DNA of 32,901 nt from a virus, in the IMG/VR virus record IMGVR_UViG_3300032753_000112, positions 1 through 32,901 of that record; one strand, given 5' to 3'. Positions 1 through 7,340 of the stretch are shown one piece after another (position 1 is the first letter of the stretch; each line of letters starts with the position of its first letter). The notes below the pieces were generated by a model. It was given only the letters and a program-made list of their open reading frames with translations, searched no databases and was not told the origin of the DNA. Position numbers and translations under genes: made by a program.

Positions 1-225
1 CATCAGGTAGCTAAAAGGCTTAGTAAAGAAATTAAAGCTTTAAAAAAACAATTAGAATTTGAAAAAGAACATTCTAAATATATGTGGAAATATGATGGTT
101 GGGATGATTCTATCAAAAGAATTGAAATAGAAATAGGAGTTTTAGTACAGCAAAAAATAAAACATGAAAAATGGCGCAAATTATTAAAACACCAAATAGA
201 AGAAATAAAAAACCTACTCAATTGA
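1..225 (+). CDS. C-terminal part of a coiled-coil protein (5' end outside window)
   Basis: Frame 1 is open from the window edge to a TGA at 223-225 and gives 74 residues. The peptide is rich in Lys, Glu and Leu with heptad-like spacing (AKRLSKEIKALKKQLEFEKE, then IEEIKNLLN at the end), so a helical coiled coil is likely. No catalytic motif is visible in this piece. The stop codon lies inside the hairpin of a terminator. The function cannot be named from this fragment; the opposite-strand open frame here is a shadow. Confidence 0.7.
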   Translation, partial: HQVAKRLSKEIKALKKQLEFEKEHSKYMWKYDGWDDSIKRIEIEIGVLVQQKIKHEKWRKLLKHQIEEIKNLLN

Positions 226-240
226 GTGGGTTTTTTATTT
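213..240. terminator. Bidirectional hairpin terminator
   Basis: CCTACTC, loop AATT, GAGTGGG (one T-G wobble), followed by TTTTTT on the plus strand and by the same kind of T-run on the minus strand. It separates the convergent ends of the plus-strand coiled-coil gene and the minus-strand gene ending at 235. Confidence 0.75.
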
Positions 241-750
241 TCTGTTATTATTAGAGTTTAATATTTGTTCTATTGTCATGTGCCTAATACTTTCAAAATC
301 TTCTGGTTTTAACCCGTAATAGCTATCTCTTTTAGAGAGTCTAACAGCAATTTCATCAAAAGGAACTAATTCCCAATCTCTTTCTTTAATTCCCTTAACT
401 TCTTTAACAATTAATCGGAAAAGTGCTTCTTCTTTATTTGAAACAGTATCTATTTTTCTTTCTTTAGACTTCTTAACAGTTACTATTTCTTTGGTTGCTT
501 CATCATCGAAAATATCATTTATGCGCATATCTCTTATTATAGCAGCCGGTATTTCTGTGAAGTTTTCATGTGAAAAAACCCCACTAATACCTTTTACTTT
601 TATTTTACAATCACGCCATCTATGTGTTCTAAACTTTTCAATTTCATACATAGTTCCAAATACAAAATATTTAAGATTGTCTGTATTACATTTAACCACT
701 GTGCCTATTAGGGCATTAAGTTGCTCATTTGATTTACCTCTTACGTTCAT
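235..750 (-). CDS. Hypothetical protein with a C-terminal RINDIFDD motif
   Basis: 171 residues, not recognised. The middle has a small beta-rich segment (GTVVKCNTDNLKYFVFGTMYEIEKF, residues about 16-40) followed by a short motif RDMRINDIFDDE near residue 80. A very similar ending is found in two other small proteins of this window (genes ending at 6877 and 25103). The remaining 90 residues are charged and helical. The ATG overlaps the stop of the phosphatase gene by four bases (ATGA), so the two are an operon and probably translationally coupled. Confidence 0.75.
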   Translation of the reverse strand: MNVRGKSNEQLNALIGTVVKCNTDNLKYFVFGTMYEIEKFRTHRWRDCKIKVKGISGVFSHENFTEIPAAIIRDMRINDIFDDEATKEIVTVKKSKERKIDTVSNKEEALFRLIVKEVKGIKERDWELVPFDEIAVRLSKRDSYYGLKPEDFESIRHMTIEQILNSNNNRK

Positions 751-1076
751 ATATCTACTTTAGTTTCTAACAATTCAATTAATTCTGGTTGGTAATAACT
801 ATAATTATCTTTTATACCTAATACAATTATCTTATTTAGGAATTCTTTAGTATAAGTAAGTATTTCTTCTTTATGTTTTTTTTCCATAACATAAATAGAG
901 TCCGCCCATTCTAACATCCATTCTTCCAATGGAACTGTGCCTTCTTTTAGGCAGGTTTTAATATTTGTTCCAGCGGATATAAAAACATTATCTGTATTAA
1001 CATATTTTTCACTAAAATAATCTTCTGCTGTTTTGGAGCGAAGTTTATTGACGGAACAGACGAATAGTATATTCAT
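747..1076 (-). CDS. Low-molecular-weight protein tyrosine phosphatase family protein
   Basis: 109 residues. The N terminus MNILFVCSVNKLRSKTAE carries the P-loop CX5R (Cys7 to Arg13) followed by Ser, the phosphate-binding signature of low-molecular-weight tyrosine phosphatases. The conserved segments SAGT, EWADSIYVMEKKHKEEI and YQPELIELL match the short bacterial subfamily often annotated as predicted tyrosine phosphatase (COG4551-like). A general acid Asp would be expected in the segment GIKDNYSYYQ. The substrate in an infected cell is unknown; host tyrosine kinases of capsule synthesis are a usual partner in bacteria. It is the first gene of a two-gene minus-strand operon downstream of the tmRNA terminator. 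Confidence 0.85.
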   Translation of the reverse strand: MNILFVCSVNKLRSKTAEDYFSEKYVNTDNVFISAGTNIKTCLKEGTVPLEEWMLEWADSIYVMEKKHKEEILTYTKEFLNKIIVLGIKDNYSYYQPELIELLETKVDI

Positions 1077-1105
1077 TATTTTTTCTTTTCTATTGCCATA
1101 AATAA

Positions 1106-1135
1106 AAAATGTCTATCATTTTTGATAGACATTTT
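1106..1135 (-). terminator. Rho-independent terminator of the tmRNA gene
   Basis: Perfect 13-bp inverted repeat (AAAATGTCTATCA / TGATAGACATTTT) with a 4-nt loop, directly after the tmRNA 3' end. On the minus strand it runs into TTTTTTATTT. Confidence 0.85.
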
Positions 1136-1136
1136 G

Positions 1137-1498
1137 TGGAGCTGCCCGGTTACGGGCCGGGGTGTTGCTAGCTAACTTAAATTACTCTTTCACAAGCTTA
1201 GGATGTTTTCTAACATCTCAAAATATTTAGTTTATCTGTTTCAACTTAAACTAAAAAATTATTGGGTTTATTATACACAACCACTTGTTTGACTTTTTAA
1301 CAGAGTCACCTGCTTCAACAGACTAGGCAAAAGCCACTTCGTTGATCAAGTTGTTCGAGAATGCGAAAGCGATGTCCTCGCTAGTTGCTATTTCGTTGTC
1401 ATTTAATTGTTTATTGCTTCTTATTAATCGGCTATGCAACATCCGATGCTTGTATCATAACTTACTTTACACTAACAGTCTAATCGAAAATCAGCCCC
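1137..1498 (-). ncRNA. ssrA: Transfer-messenger RNA (tmRNA)
   Basis: About 362 nt. Read on the minus strand, the 5' end GGGGCTGATTTTCGATT matches the conserved tmRNA start, and the 3' end CAGCTCCA pairs with it in a 7-bp acceptor stem (one G-U). A T-arm (CCCGG, 7-nt loop, CCGGG) precedes it. Long-range P2 pairing is visible (ACAAGC with GCTTGT). A pseudoknot upstream of the tag fits PK1: ATCGG/CCGAT interleaved with TTGC/GCAA. A further hairpin GATGTT-AGAA-AACATC lies in the 3' half. The CCA is not fully encoded (ACA follows the discriminator region). The T-loop lacks the usual TTC, which is odd. It has its own host-type promoter and a terminator. Its job is to rescue stalled ribosomes and tag the nascent chain; no smpB is in the window, so host SmpB or a gene elsewhere would be used. 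Confidence 0.92.
1323..1400 (-). other. tmRNA tag-peptide reading frame
   Basis: After the PK1 region an open frame starts around GAC (1400-1398), preceded by TTAAAT, and ends at TAG (1325-1323). It encodes 25 residues that begin DNEIATSEDI and end NLINEVAFA, after the alanine supplied by the charged tmRNA. The resume codon is inferred from the U and A at -5 and -4, as in E. coli tmRNA; one codon earlier (AAT) is possible. The tag is longer than the usual 8-15 residues and ends in AFA, not in LAA. Confidence 0.7.
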
Positions 1499-1526
1499 AA
1501 GTGTTCTATTGTTGTTTATTGTATAA

Positions 1527-1557
1527 CAAAGATACGACAAAGTTTTCAAATGACAAA
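1527..1557 (-). promoter_or_regulatory. Host-type (Bacteroidota sigma) promoter of the tmRNA gene
   Basis: Minus strand: TTTG (1557-1554), 19 nt, TATCTTTG (1534-1527), a perfect match to the Bacteroidota consensus TTTG-N19-TANNTTTG. The mature tmRNA 5' end lies 29 nt downstream of the -7 box. Confidence 0.85.
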
Positions 1558-1586
1558 AAAAATGTCGTATTTTTGTTAGTTATATA

Positions 1587-1844
1587 TTACTTTATTTTAA
1601 TAGGTTTAGGTTTAGTAGGCTTTTTTACTACTTTAGTAGACTCTTTACCATCATCTATAATCCAACCTTCATTTAGATAGTGTTGTAAGAATATATCCAT
1701 GTCTTTTTGTATAATCATGGATGATCTTTTTTTGCCAGATTTCTTTTCTGCGTGTATTATATACACAAACCATTCATCATCTTTATCTGGTTTAAAAAAA
1801 ATCTCAGTTCTAGCTCTTGGTTTAATCAGTTTTAATTCTTTCAT
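1587..1844 (-). CDS. Hypothetical small basic protein
   Basis: 85 residues from the chosen ATG (MKELKLIKPRARTEIFFKPD). An upstream ATG at 1901 is in frame but would overlap the preceding gene by 80 nt, so the shorter form is preferred. The protein has a beta-rich middle (EWFVYIIHAEKK), the segment MIIQKDMDIFLQHYLNEGW and a Lys/Pro-rich tail (KKPTKPKPIKIK). No family is recognised. It is the last gene of a run that starts with the peptidase gene, just upstream of the tmRNA promoter. Confidence 0.6.
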   Translation of the reverse strand: MKELKLIKPRARTEIFFKPDKDDEWFVYIIHAEKKSGKKRSSMIIQKDMDIFLQHYLNEGWIIDDGKESTKVVKKPTKPKPIKIK

Positions 1845-2127
1845 ATGTACAATATATATGTGGTTTGCCTTTATCCATCCAAATTTCAAATGTAGATTCA
1901 AAGCCGAACATATATTTTAAATGAATTTCTTTCAATTCATCCATTATATTCATAATACTATACATTGTTTCAGAATTTTCCAATTCTATTTGTATAATTA
2001 TCTGTAAATATGAATTTACATATACAATTATATTATTAGTGATTTCTCGCCTAATTTGATTAGCTATTTCTTTTATTTCATCAACTTCTTCTGTTGACAT
2101 ATTAAAATCTTCTTCAAAATTCTCCAT
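1822..2127 (-). CDS. Hypothetical acidic protein
   Basis: 101 residues, starting MENFEEDFNMSTEEVDEIKE. An acidic helical N-terminal half is followed by alternating hydrophobic strands (IIVYVNSYLQIIIQIELEN) and a C-terminal ERIKTD. No family is recognised. It follows the peptidase gene by two bases and overlaps the next gene by about 23 nt, so it is co-transcribed with them. Confidence 0.65.
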   Translation of the reverse strand: MENFEEDFNMSTEEVDEIKEIANQIRREITNNIIVYVNSYLQIIIQIELENSETMYSIMNIMDELKEIHLKYMFGFESTFEIWMDKGKPHIYCTYERIKTD

Positions 2128-2129
2128 GA

Positions 2130-3518
2130 TTATTCTATTTCAAAGTTCATTAACATACTATCCATATCATCCACAAATTCTACATATGGATTTAAATTCC
2201 ATTTATTAAATAACTTATTTAATTCAGATATATCTTCATAATTTTCTTCAAATGAAGAAGTTACTACTCTTAATTGTATTAAGATTCTATCGTCAATAGC
2301 TTTTAATTTAGCTTCACTATAAAACTGTAATTTCTTAAAATCCATCAACATTTCATAGTTTTTTTCTAAAATTTCTTTATTATATCCAATTTTTCTGGCT
2401 ACAATTAGATTCTCCCACTCAATATTTACACATGCTTTGCACAAATTTTCTAAAAATGTTATATTTTGGTACTCATTATTAGTATGTTCATTAAAATAAC
2501 CAATAGATACATTAGTGCATTCATTAATATTTTGAATAAAATTTGCTGAATCAGTAAATGAACCAGTGTCATCTAATTCAAATTCCATACCATGTTTACC
2601 TAATTCTTCACATAAACTCTGTGCAAACTTATCAGAACAAGTTCTAGTATAACTTTGGTGTGTAATTATAGAACTATATTTACGCCTATCAAATGATATA
2701 CACTTAGTTATCTCATTTAAATGCTCATTTTTATCAAATTCTTGCATTAACGCATATGAACCAATACCACCAACTTCTTCGCCAATGAAGAAATAATATA
2801 ATCCAGGCACTTTATTTTCAATCATATATAACATACATGTAACACCTGCTTTATCATCCGCACTTAATATAGTTTTACCATCGCTACATACAAATAAATT
2901 GTTAGATTTTTCAAAAGTCATTAATTTTACCTTAGTGAAATCTCGACAAGCAGAATCAAAATGTGAAGTAAACATTGTATTACTTTCTCCTATTTTTATA
3001 TAGTAGTTACCATAATTATCTTCTATTAATGGTATAGGCACATATTTTAAAATGGCATCTTCATACCCATGAGGGTATGTTTGGTAGCATAAAGAATTAA
3101 ATGTATATAAAATATCAGTTGGTTTATACTCAAAATGTTTTTGTTCATATGGTGTGACATCTACTAATTTATAGTCAATATCATCATATTGTTCAGGTAT
3201 TCTATTATTATATTCGCTTATAAAGCCATCTATTTCTCTTTGAGAAAATTTTCCTTCAAAAAAATTAGTAATGAATTCTGTAATATCAATAGTTTTGGTT
3301 TCTCTATTATACATATGTACTTTAAATTTACCTTCTGATGATAAATCTAATAATCTATAACCAAAAGAATTTTCTTCCATATGAGAACCCATAATTCCAA
3401 AAGATATATTATCACAGATATCTAAAAGCAATGCCTCTAATCTTATTGTATAAGTAAATATAACTTTTTTATCCGTAATTTCAGTATTCTTTTTCTTTTG
3501 CTTTCTTTTACGACTCAT
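2130..3518 (-). CDS. M20/M28/M42-type zinc peptidase
   Basis: 462 residues. After a basic start (MSRKRKQKKK) and a 130-residue N-terminal region of unknown fold comes a co-catalytic di-zinc peptidase domain. All expected ligands are visible: SHFD (His186, with the HxD Asp188), LSADDKAG (Asp221/222), the GEEVGGIGS motif (Glu247 as general base, Glu248 as ligand), SFDRR (Asp277) and EHTNNEY (His345). In this clan the enzymes are amino- or carboxypeptidases or small-amide hydrolases; which one cannot be told here. A C-terminal helical region follows. No signal peptide is seen, so it should act in the cytoplasm. It is first in a three-gene minus-strand run behind a host-type promoter. Confidence 0.85.
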   Translation of the reverse strand: MSRKRKQKKKNTEITDKKVIFTYTIRLEALLLDICDNISFGIMGSHMEENSFGYRLLDLSSEGKFKVHMYNRETKTIDITEFITNFFEGKFSQREIDGFISEYNNRIPEQYDDIDYKLVDVTPYEQKHFEYKPTDILYTFNSLCYQTYPHGYEDAILKYVPIPLIEDNYGNYYIKIGESNTMFTSHFDSACRDFTKVKLMTFEKSNNLFVCSDGKTILSADDKAGVTCMLYMIENKVPGLYYFFIGEEVGGIGSYALMQEFDKNEHLNEITKCISFDRRKYSSIITHQSYTRTCSDKFAQSLCEELGKHGMEFELDDTGSFTDSANFIQNINECTNVSIGYFNEHTNNEYQNITFLENLCKACVNIEWENLIVARKIGYNKEILEKNYEMLMDFKKLQFYSEAKLKAIDDRILIQLRVVTSSFEENYEDISELNKLFNKWNLNPYVEFVDDMDSMLMNFEIE

Positions 3519-3537
3519 TTATAATTTTTAGTTTTTA

Positions 3538-3569
3538 CAAAGATAAATTAAAAAACTGATTTTAAGAAA
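3538..3569 (-). promoter_or_regulatory. Host-type promoter upstream of the peptidase gene
   Basis: Minus strand -7 box TATCTTTG (3545-3538) with TTTC, one mismatch to TTTG, 20 nt upstream. It lies 20 nt before the ATG of the peptidase gene. Confidence 0.65.
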
Positions 3570-3673
3570 TATTTAACAGATTTATTAATTCATTATATTT
3601 CATAATGCTTTTTGGTGAGATCTGCAACATCATGATATATAATACTACTATAAATAATATTAATATATACACT

Positions 3674-3991
3674 ATGAAATACTTGAAACGATTTAACGAA
3701 GGTTTATTTTCGACTTATAATAATGATCAAGAAATAGCGGATATGTTATATCAATATCTATTTGATGAAGATTATAATGTTATAACAAATGACAACAGTA
3801 TAATAGCTAATAATTTGAAATTAGATGAATATGTAGGTATATATAATGTAAGAAGCACACAAAATATGCTTACTTTAGAGTATTATAAATTTGGTAATTT
3901 AATTTTTAAAAAAGAATTAAATTGTAATATTTCAACCATAGTAAATATATATAATTTATTAAAAGAAAAATCTAAAAATGGTAATTATTAA
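3674..3991 (+). CDS. Hypothetical protein with capsid-targeting-like N terminus
   Basis: 105 residues from the chosen ATG. A 23-residue upstream extension is open but is rejected because it contains the TATA box and because MKYLKRFNE is the motif shared with other starts in this window. The motif resembles the T4 internal-protein capsid-targeting sequence (MKTYQEFIAE), ending at an F-N-E/G site that a gp21-like protease could cut. The rest is a small alpha/beta domain of unknown function (DEYVGIYNVRSTQNMLTLEY). A TTAATATATAC box lies just before the start. It overlaps the next gene by 14 nt. Confidence 0.7.
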   Translation: MKYLKRFNEGLFSTYNNDQEIADMLYQYLFDEDYNVITNDNSIIANNLKLDEYVGIYNVRSTQNMLTLEYYKFGNLIFKKELNCNISTIVNIYNLLKEKSKNGNY

Positions 3992-5255
3992 TGATATAAA
4001 TGATGAACAAATATTGGACGAAATTCTCGAACAAGATTTGATTGTTTACGAAGATGTTAAAGGGACAATTATTTATGCTAAATGGGATGGCGAGGATTTT
4101 ATTATTAAGCCTAATTTAAAAGCAGACCCAATAAATTTTATTGATGAATCTATAGAAACTTTCTATGGCAAAGCATATTCATATCTTAATAATTTAAATG
4201 ATAGAGTTAAAAGCCTTTTAAATAAAAAATGGTGGTTTTGCTTTCAATACTTTCCAGTTAAAAATGATGACTATAATAGAAAAGCAAAACATGATTTAAT
4301 ATTATGTGGCATTATCAAAAGTGGTAAAAATAGTTTTACAGTTGAAGAACTAGAAGAATATGCAAGATTATTAGATGTAGAACCTTTACCATTTATTTTC
4401 AAAGGCAAATTAACTGATAAAATGGTAGAAGCTATAAAGTATTTTCTAAATACATCAGAAGATGATTTAGATTATGTATTTGGAGAAAAATCTTTTGCTT
4501 ATTTCTTTTATAAATTATTAAATCCACAATTATCTCATTCATTTTTAATGGATAATGAATTTAACTCTAATATAGAAAAAATAATTTTAAGATCTAATGA
4601 TAAAGAAGCCTCATTTGCTATACTAAATCCTTTATATAAGAAAATTAGTGATAAAAATTTAACTGAGTATGCTGAGGTGTATAGTTTAATATTGGTTAAT
4701 TTTTTGAATTTCTGTCAAAGTATTAATTTAGATGCGTTCAAATTAAAAGGAGAAAAAAGAGATGATGTATATACATTATTAATAAGTAAATTATTCAACA
4801 CTTATTTAATGGATGTTAGGGATGATATAAGCAAGTTTAATTTTGTTATACCAGAGTTTTTTAATAAAAATAAATTTAGGATTAACAAAGAATTAATTTT
4901 AAATAAAACCACAAGAGAATTAATTTCAGAAGATCCAAAATTTGAATATATTTTTAAATGTATATTTTTCTCATTTAAATATAAGATGAAAGAACCTATT
5001 GGTATACTTAATAATAATATGTTAAGTATATTTAATAATTATATTGATGAATTAGGTAGAAAAATTGACGAATATTTACATAAAAAGTCAGAATTTGAAC
5101 TAGGTAAAAAAGGTTTAGTTGATTTTGGCGATTTTTTCGACATTAAATATGATACTGATGCTGAAGATAAAGTTTACCCTGATATTTATGATGAAATAAA
5201 GAAAGGTGGTGAAGAAAAGAAAAAGAAAAAAGGTGCATTTATTACTAAAAAATAA
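3978..5255 (+). CDS. Putative nucleotidyltransferase/ligase-like protein (KWDG motif)
   Basis: 425 residues. Near the N terminus, DVKGTIIYAKWDGEDFIIKP carries KWDG, which fits motif I (KxDG) of the covalent nucleotidyltransferase superfamily (RNA and DNA ligases, capping enzymes). FCFQYFP (about residue 88) could stand for motif III and NIEKIILRS (about residue 200) for motif IV (normally E-G-hydrophobic-V). Motif V is not clear. The second half is helical without known motifs and the C terminus is Lys-rich (EEKKKKKGAFITKK). Comparable proteins occur in T4-type marine phages as far as I recall, without an assigned function. It may be an active RNA ligase-like enzyme or a degenerate one. It overlaps the upstream gene by 14 nt. 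Confidence 0.8.
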   Translation: MVIINDINDEQILDEILEQDLIVYEDVKGTIIYAKWDGEDFIIKPNLKADPINFIDESIETFYGKAYSYLNNLNDRVKSLLNKKWWFCFQYFPVKNDDYNRKAKHDLILCGIIKSGKNSFTVEELEEYARLLDVEPLPFIFKGKLTDKMVEAIKYFLNTSEDDLDYVFGEKSFAYFFYKLLNPQLSHSFLMDNEFNSNIEKIILRSNDKEASFAILNPLYKKISDKNLTEYAEVYSLILVNFLNFCQSINLDAFKLKGEKRDDVYTLLISKLFNTYLMDVRDDISKFNFVIPEFFNKNKFRINKELILNKTTRELISEDPKFEYIFKCIFFSFKYKMKEPIGILNNNMLSIFNNYIDELGRKIDEYLHKKSEFELGKKGLVDFGDFFDIKYDTDAEDKVYPDIYDEIKKGGEEKKKKKGAFITKK

Positions 5256-5285
5256 ACAATTTCATATTTAAAATTATAATTAAAT

Positions 5286-6224
5286 ATGAAATATGAAATT
5301 TATAATCAAGACTGTATTACTGGGGCAAAAAATATAAAAGATAATTCAATTGATTTAATTATCTGTGATCCACCATTTGGTATTAATGAAAAAAAATTTG
5401 ATAATCATTATAATAGAAAATCAGATAATGTATTAGAAGGTTATGTAGAAGCACCTTTTGACTATGATAAATTTACATTGGATTGGATAACAGAAGCTTC
5501 AAGAATTTTGAAAAATAATGGTAGTATGTATATTGTATCTGGTTGGTCAAATTTATCTTCTTTCTACAAAGCAATTGAAAAATTAGGATTAATAGAAATT
5601 AATCACATTATATGGAAATATAATTTTGGAGTAAATACTTCTAAAAAATATGTTTCGTCACACTATCATATTTTTTATTTATGTAAAAATCCTTCAAAAA
5701 GAGTATTTAATACTAATTGTAGATTTACTCAACAAGATAAAGAAAAAGGAAAATCTTCTTTATATCAAGATTTAGAAGATGTTTGGATTATAAATAAAGA
5801 ATATAGACCAGGAGAAATTAAAAATGTAAATAAATTACCTAATAAATTAGTTGAAAAAATGATACAATATTCGTCTAATACAGGAGAAATAGTATGTGAT
5901 TTTTTTATGGGTAATTTTACAACAGCTGATTGTGCTTTAAGACTAGGTAGATATGTTAAGGGATTTGAAATGAATTCAGAATCTTATAATTATTTTCTAC
6001 CAAAATTAGATGAAATTGAATTTGGCATAGATAACATAGAAAAAAAACATATTAATCCATTATTTAATCAAGGTAATCCATTAACTGAACAAGATATTCT
6101 TAATATTAAGAAAAGGTATGCTGAATTGATACCTATTTATAAGACAAAAAAAGCTACAATAGAACATTTATCAGCTGAATTTGGAAGAGGTAGATTCTCA
6201 TTACAAAACATTTTAAATAAATAA
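5286..6224 (+). CDS. DNA N4/N6 methyltransferase (beta-class)
   Basis: 312 residues. DPPF (residues 28-31, in LIICDPPFG) is catalytic motif IV of amino-methyltransferases. The S-adenosylmethionine-binding motif CDFFMGNFTTA (about 204-214, an FxGxG variant with F-M-G-N-F) comes after it. The order motif IV, target region, motif I is the beta class. Residues 240-312 form a C-terminal extension ending in a helix-turn-helix-like segment (TIEHLSAEFGRGRFSLQNIL). No restriction enzyme gene is adjacent, so it is an orphan enzyme, probably protecting phage DNA or modifying it for regulation. Confidence 0.88.
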   Translation: MKYEIYNQDCITGAKNIKDNSIDLIICDPPFGINEKKFDNHYNRKSDNVLEGYVEAPFDYDKFTLDWITEASRILKNNGSMYIVSGWSNLSSFYKAIEKLGLIEINHIIWKYNFGVNTSKKYVSSHYHIFYLCKNPSKRVFNTNCRFTQQDKEKGKSSLYQDLEDVWIINKEYRPGEIKNVNKLPNKLVEKMIQYSSNTGEIVCDFFMGNFTTADCALRLGRYVKGFEMNSESYNYFLPKLDEIEFGIDNIEKKHINPLFNQGNPLTEQDILNIKKRYAELIPIYKTKKATIEHLSAEFGRGRFSLQNILNK

Positions 6225-6271
6225 TTCCTAAAGCTTTAAAAAACTTTTTAGCTTATATAAATATAATATTT

Positions 6272-6517
6272 ATGGAAAACAAAAAGAAAAATTTATTTGA
6301 AATAGCTAAAGAAAATGCTAAATTTAAAGTTTGCCCTGGTTGTGGTGCTAAAAAATTAATTGACGAGTTTAAAAAAACTAATAAATATTGCAATGACTGC
6401 CCAACAGTAGCAGAAATTAGAGAGAAGTACAGAAATAAAACTATAGAAACCATAGATATTGAAGATATCCAAGCATTAGAAGATATAGATTTAGATGAGT
6501 TTTTTAAAGACCTCTAA
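6272..6517 (+). CDS. Small zinc-ribbon protein
   Basis: 81 residues. VCPGCG and KYCNDC (residues about 24-48) form a CX2C...CX2C zinc ribbon, followed by an acidic tail (IDIEDIQALEDIDLDEFF). It could be a nucleic-acid or protein adaptor. A TATATAA box lies 15 nt upstream. The opposite-strand open frame here is a shadow. Confidence 0.75.
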   Translation: MENKKKNLFEIAKENAKFKVCPGCGAKKLIDEFKKTNKYCNDCPTVAEIREKYRNKTIETIDIEDIQALEDIDLDEFFKDL

Positions 6518-6535
6518 TAAGTAAATATATAGTTT

Positions 6536-6877
6536 ATGCCATTACCACACTACAGAGGAAATAAAAAGCCATTTAAACCGGGCAACTATAAAGAATATGT
6601 TTATTTAGGTGAAGATATAGATGCTTCAAAACTTATCTGGGATAAGAACTTAACAACTAAGTTAAAAAAGAATACCATATACAGATTATATGAGGATAAA
6701 AAAGAAGAAGGTGAAATTTCTTATTATGAAGAAACTAATAATGGATTTATTTATTTATTATTAAACAACCAATTTTTTATAACTAGAGTTGAATTTGGGA
6801 TATTAATAGATTCTGGTGTTGTGGTGCCTATCTCTAAATATAGAGAACAAAGAATTGATGATATTTTTAAAGATTAA
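6536..6877 (+). CDS. Hypothetical protein with C-terminal RIDDIFKD motif
   Basis: 113 residues, no known family. It contains GNYKEYVYLGEDIDASKL, then NTIYRLYEDKK, and ends ISKYREQRIDDIFKD. The ending is shared with the protein encoded at 25103-25378 and with an internal segment of the one at 235-750. The pattern of a short beta-barrel-like domain followed by this helix suggests a phage-specific paralogue family. The TAA overlaps the next ATG by one base (TAATG), pointing to translational coupling. Confidence 0.72.
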   Translation: MPLPHYRGNKKPFKPGNYKEYVYLGEDIDASKLIWDKNLTTKLKKNTIYRLYEDKKEEGEISYYEETNNGFIYLLLNNQFFITRVEFGILIDSGVVVPISKYREQRIDDIFKD

Positions 6878-7332
6878 TGAATATAAAAAAAGAAGTACAC
6901 TCTATTGTAGAAAAGTATTTATTTAAACCTAATACAGAAGAAACCAGAAATAATATTATTAGTGAGATTAAATCTTATTTAGATGATAAGATACATGATG
7001 AAATAATAGAATCTTATGGACAAATAGAAGTTAGGATGCGTGATAAAGATACTATTTTCTTGAATATTACTCCTGAAATTAAATATAAAAGTAAGTATGT
7101 TAAGTATATCTATACTGGCGAGACACTTAAAAAAAGTAATTTTACATTAATATATGGTAAAATTTATGATGTTAAATGTGATATTTTTACTTTAGAGCCA
7201 CAAAGTATAAAATTTGATACTGGATATAAATTGCCACAATCACAAAGTGGTGAACTTGGAAGAGAACTCTTCAAAAAAATGTTTGAAGATAGATATTTTG
7301 TTGAAGTCTCTAATATAGAGATGATAGAATAA
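6877..7332 (+). CDS. Hypothetical protein, coupled to the preceding gene
   Basis: 151 residues, not recognised. The N-terminal half is helical and charged (IKKEVHSIVEKYLFKPNTEE). The second half, YIYTGETLKKSNFTLIYGKIYDVKCD, resembles the beta-rich middle of the neighbouring gene's product (YVYLGEDIDASKL...NTIYRLYE), so the two may share a domain. It ends FVEVSNIEMIE. The start codon overlaps the upstream stop (TAATG). Confidence 0.72.
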   Translation: MNIKKEVHSIVEKYLFKPNTEETRNNIISEIKSYLDDKIHDEIIESYGQIEVRMRDKDTIFLNITPEIKYKSKYVKYIYTGETLKKSNFTLIYGKIYDVKCDIFTLEPQSIKFDTGYKLPQSQSGELGRELFKKMFEDRYFVEVSNIEMIE

Positions 7333-7340
7333 ACGAAATA

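Noticed and set aside
3-221. Minus-strand open frame over the first gene
   Set aside because: Antisense to a clean plus-strand coiled-coil frame; its Phe/Ser/Cys-rich composition is typical of a shadow.
1137-1200. tRNA gene at the GC-rich end of the 1.1-1.5 kb gap
   Set aside because: Only the T-arm and acceptor stem are present; they belong to the tmRNA 3' end.
1342-1680. Plus-strand open frame of 112 residues
   Set aside because: It lies antisense to the tmRNA and its promoter and has no leader of the local type.
3605-3673. Longer start of the gene at 3674
   Set aside because: The extension covers the TATA box and hides the MKYLKRFNE start shared with other genes.
6231-6252. Hairpin after the methyltransferase gene
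   Set aside because: CTAAAG and CTTTTTAG pair imperfectly and there is no clear T-run; not convincing as a terminator.
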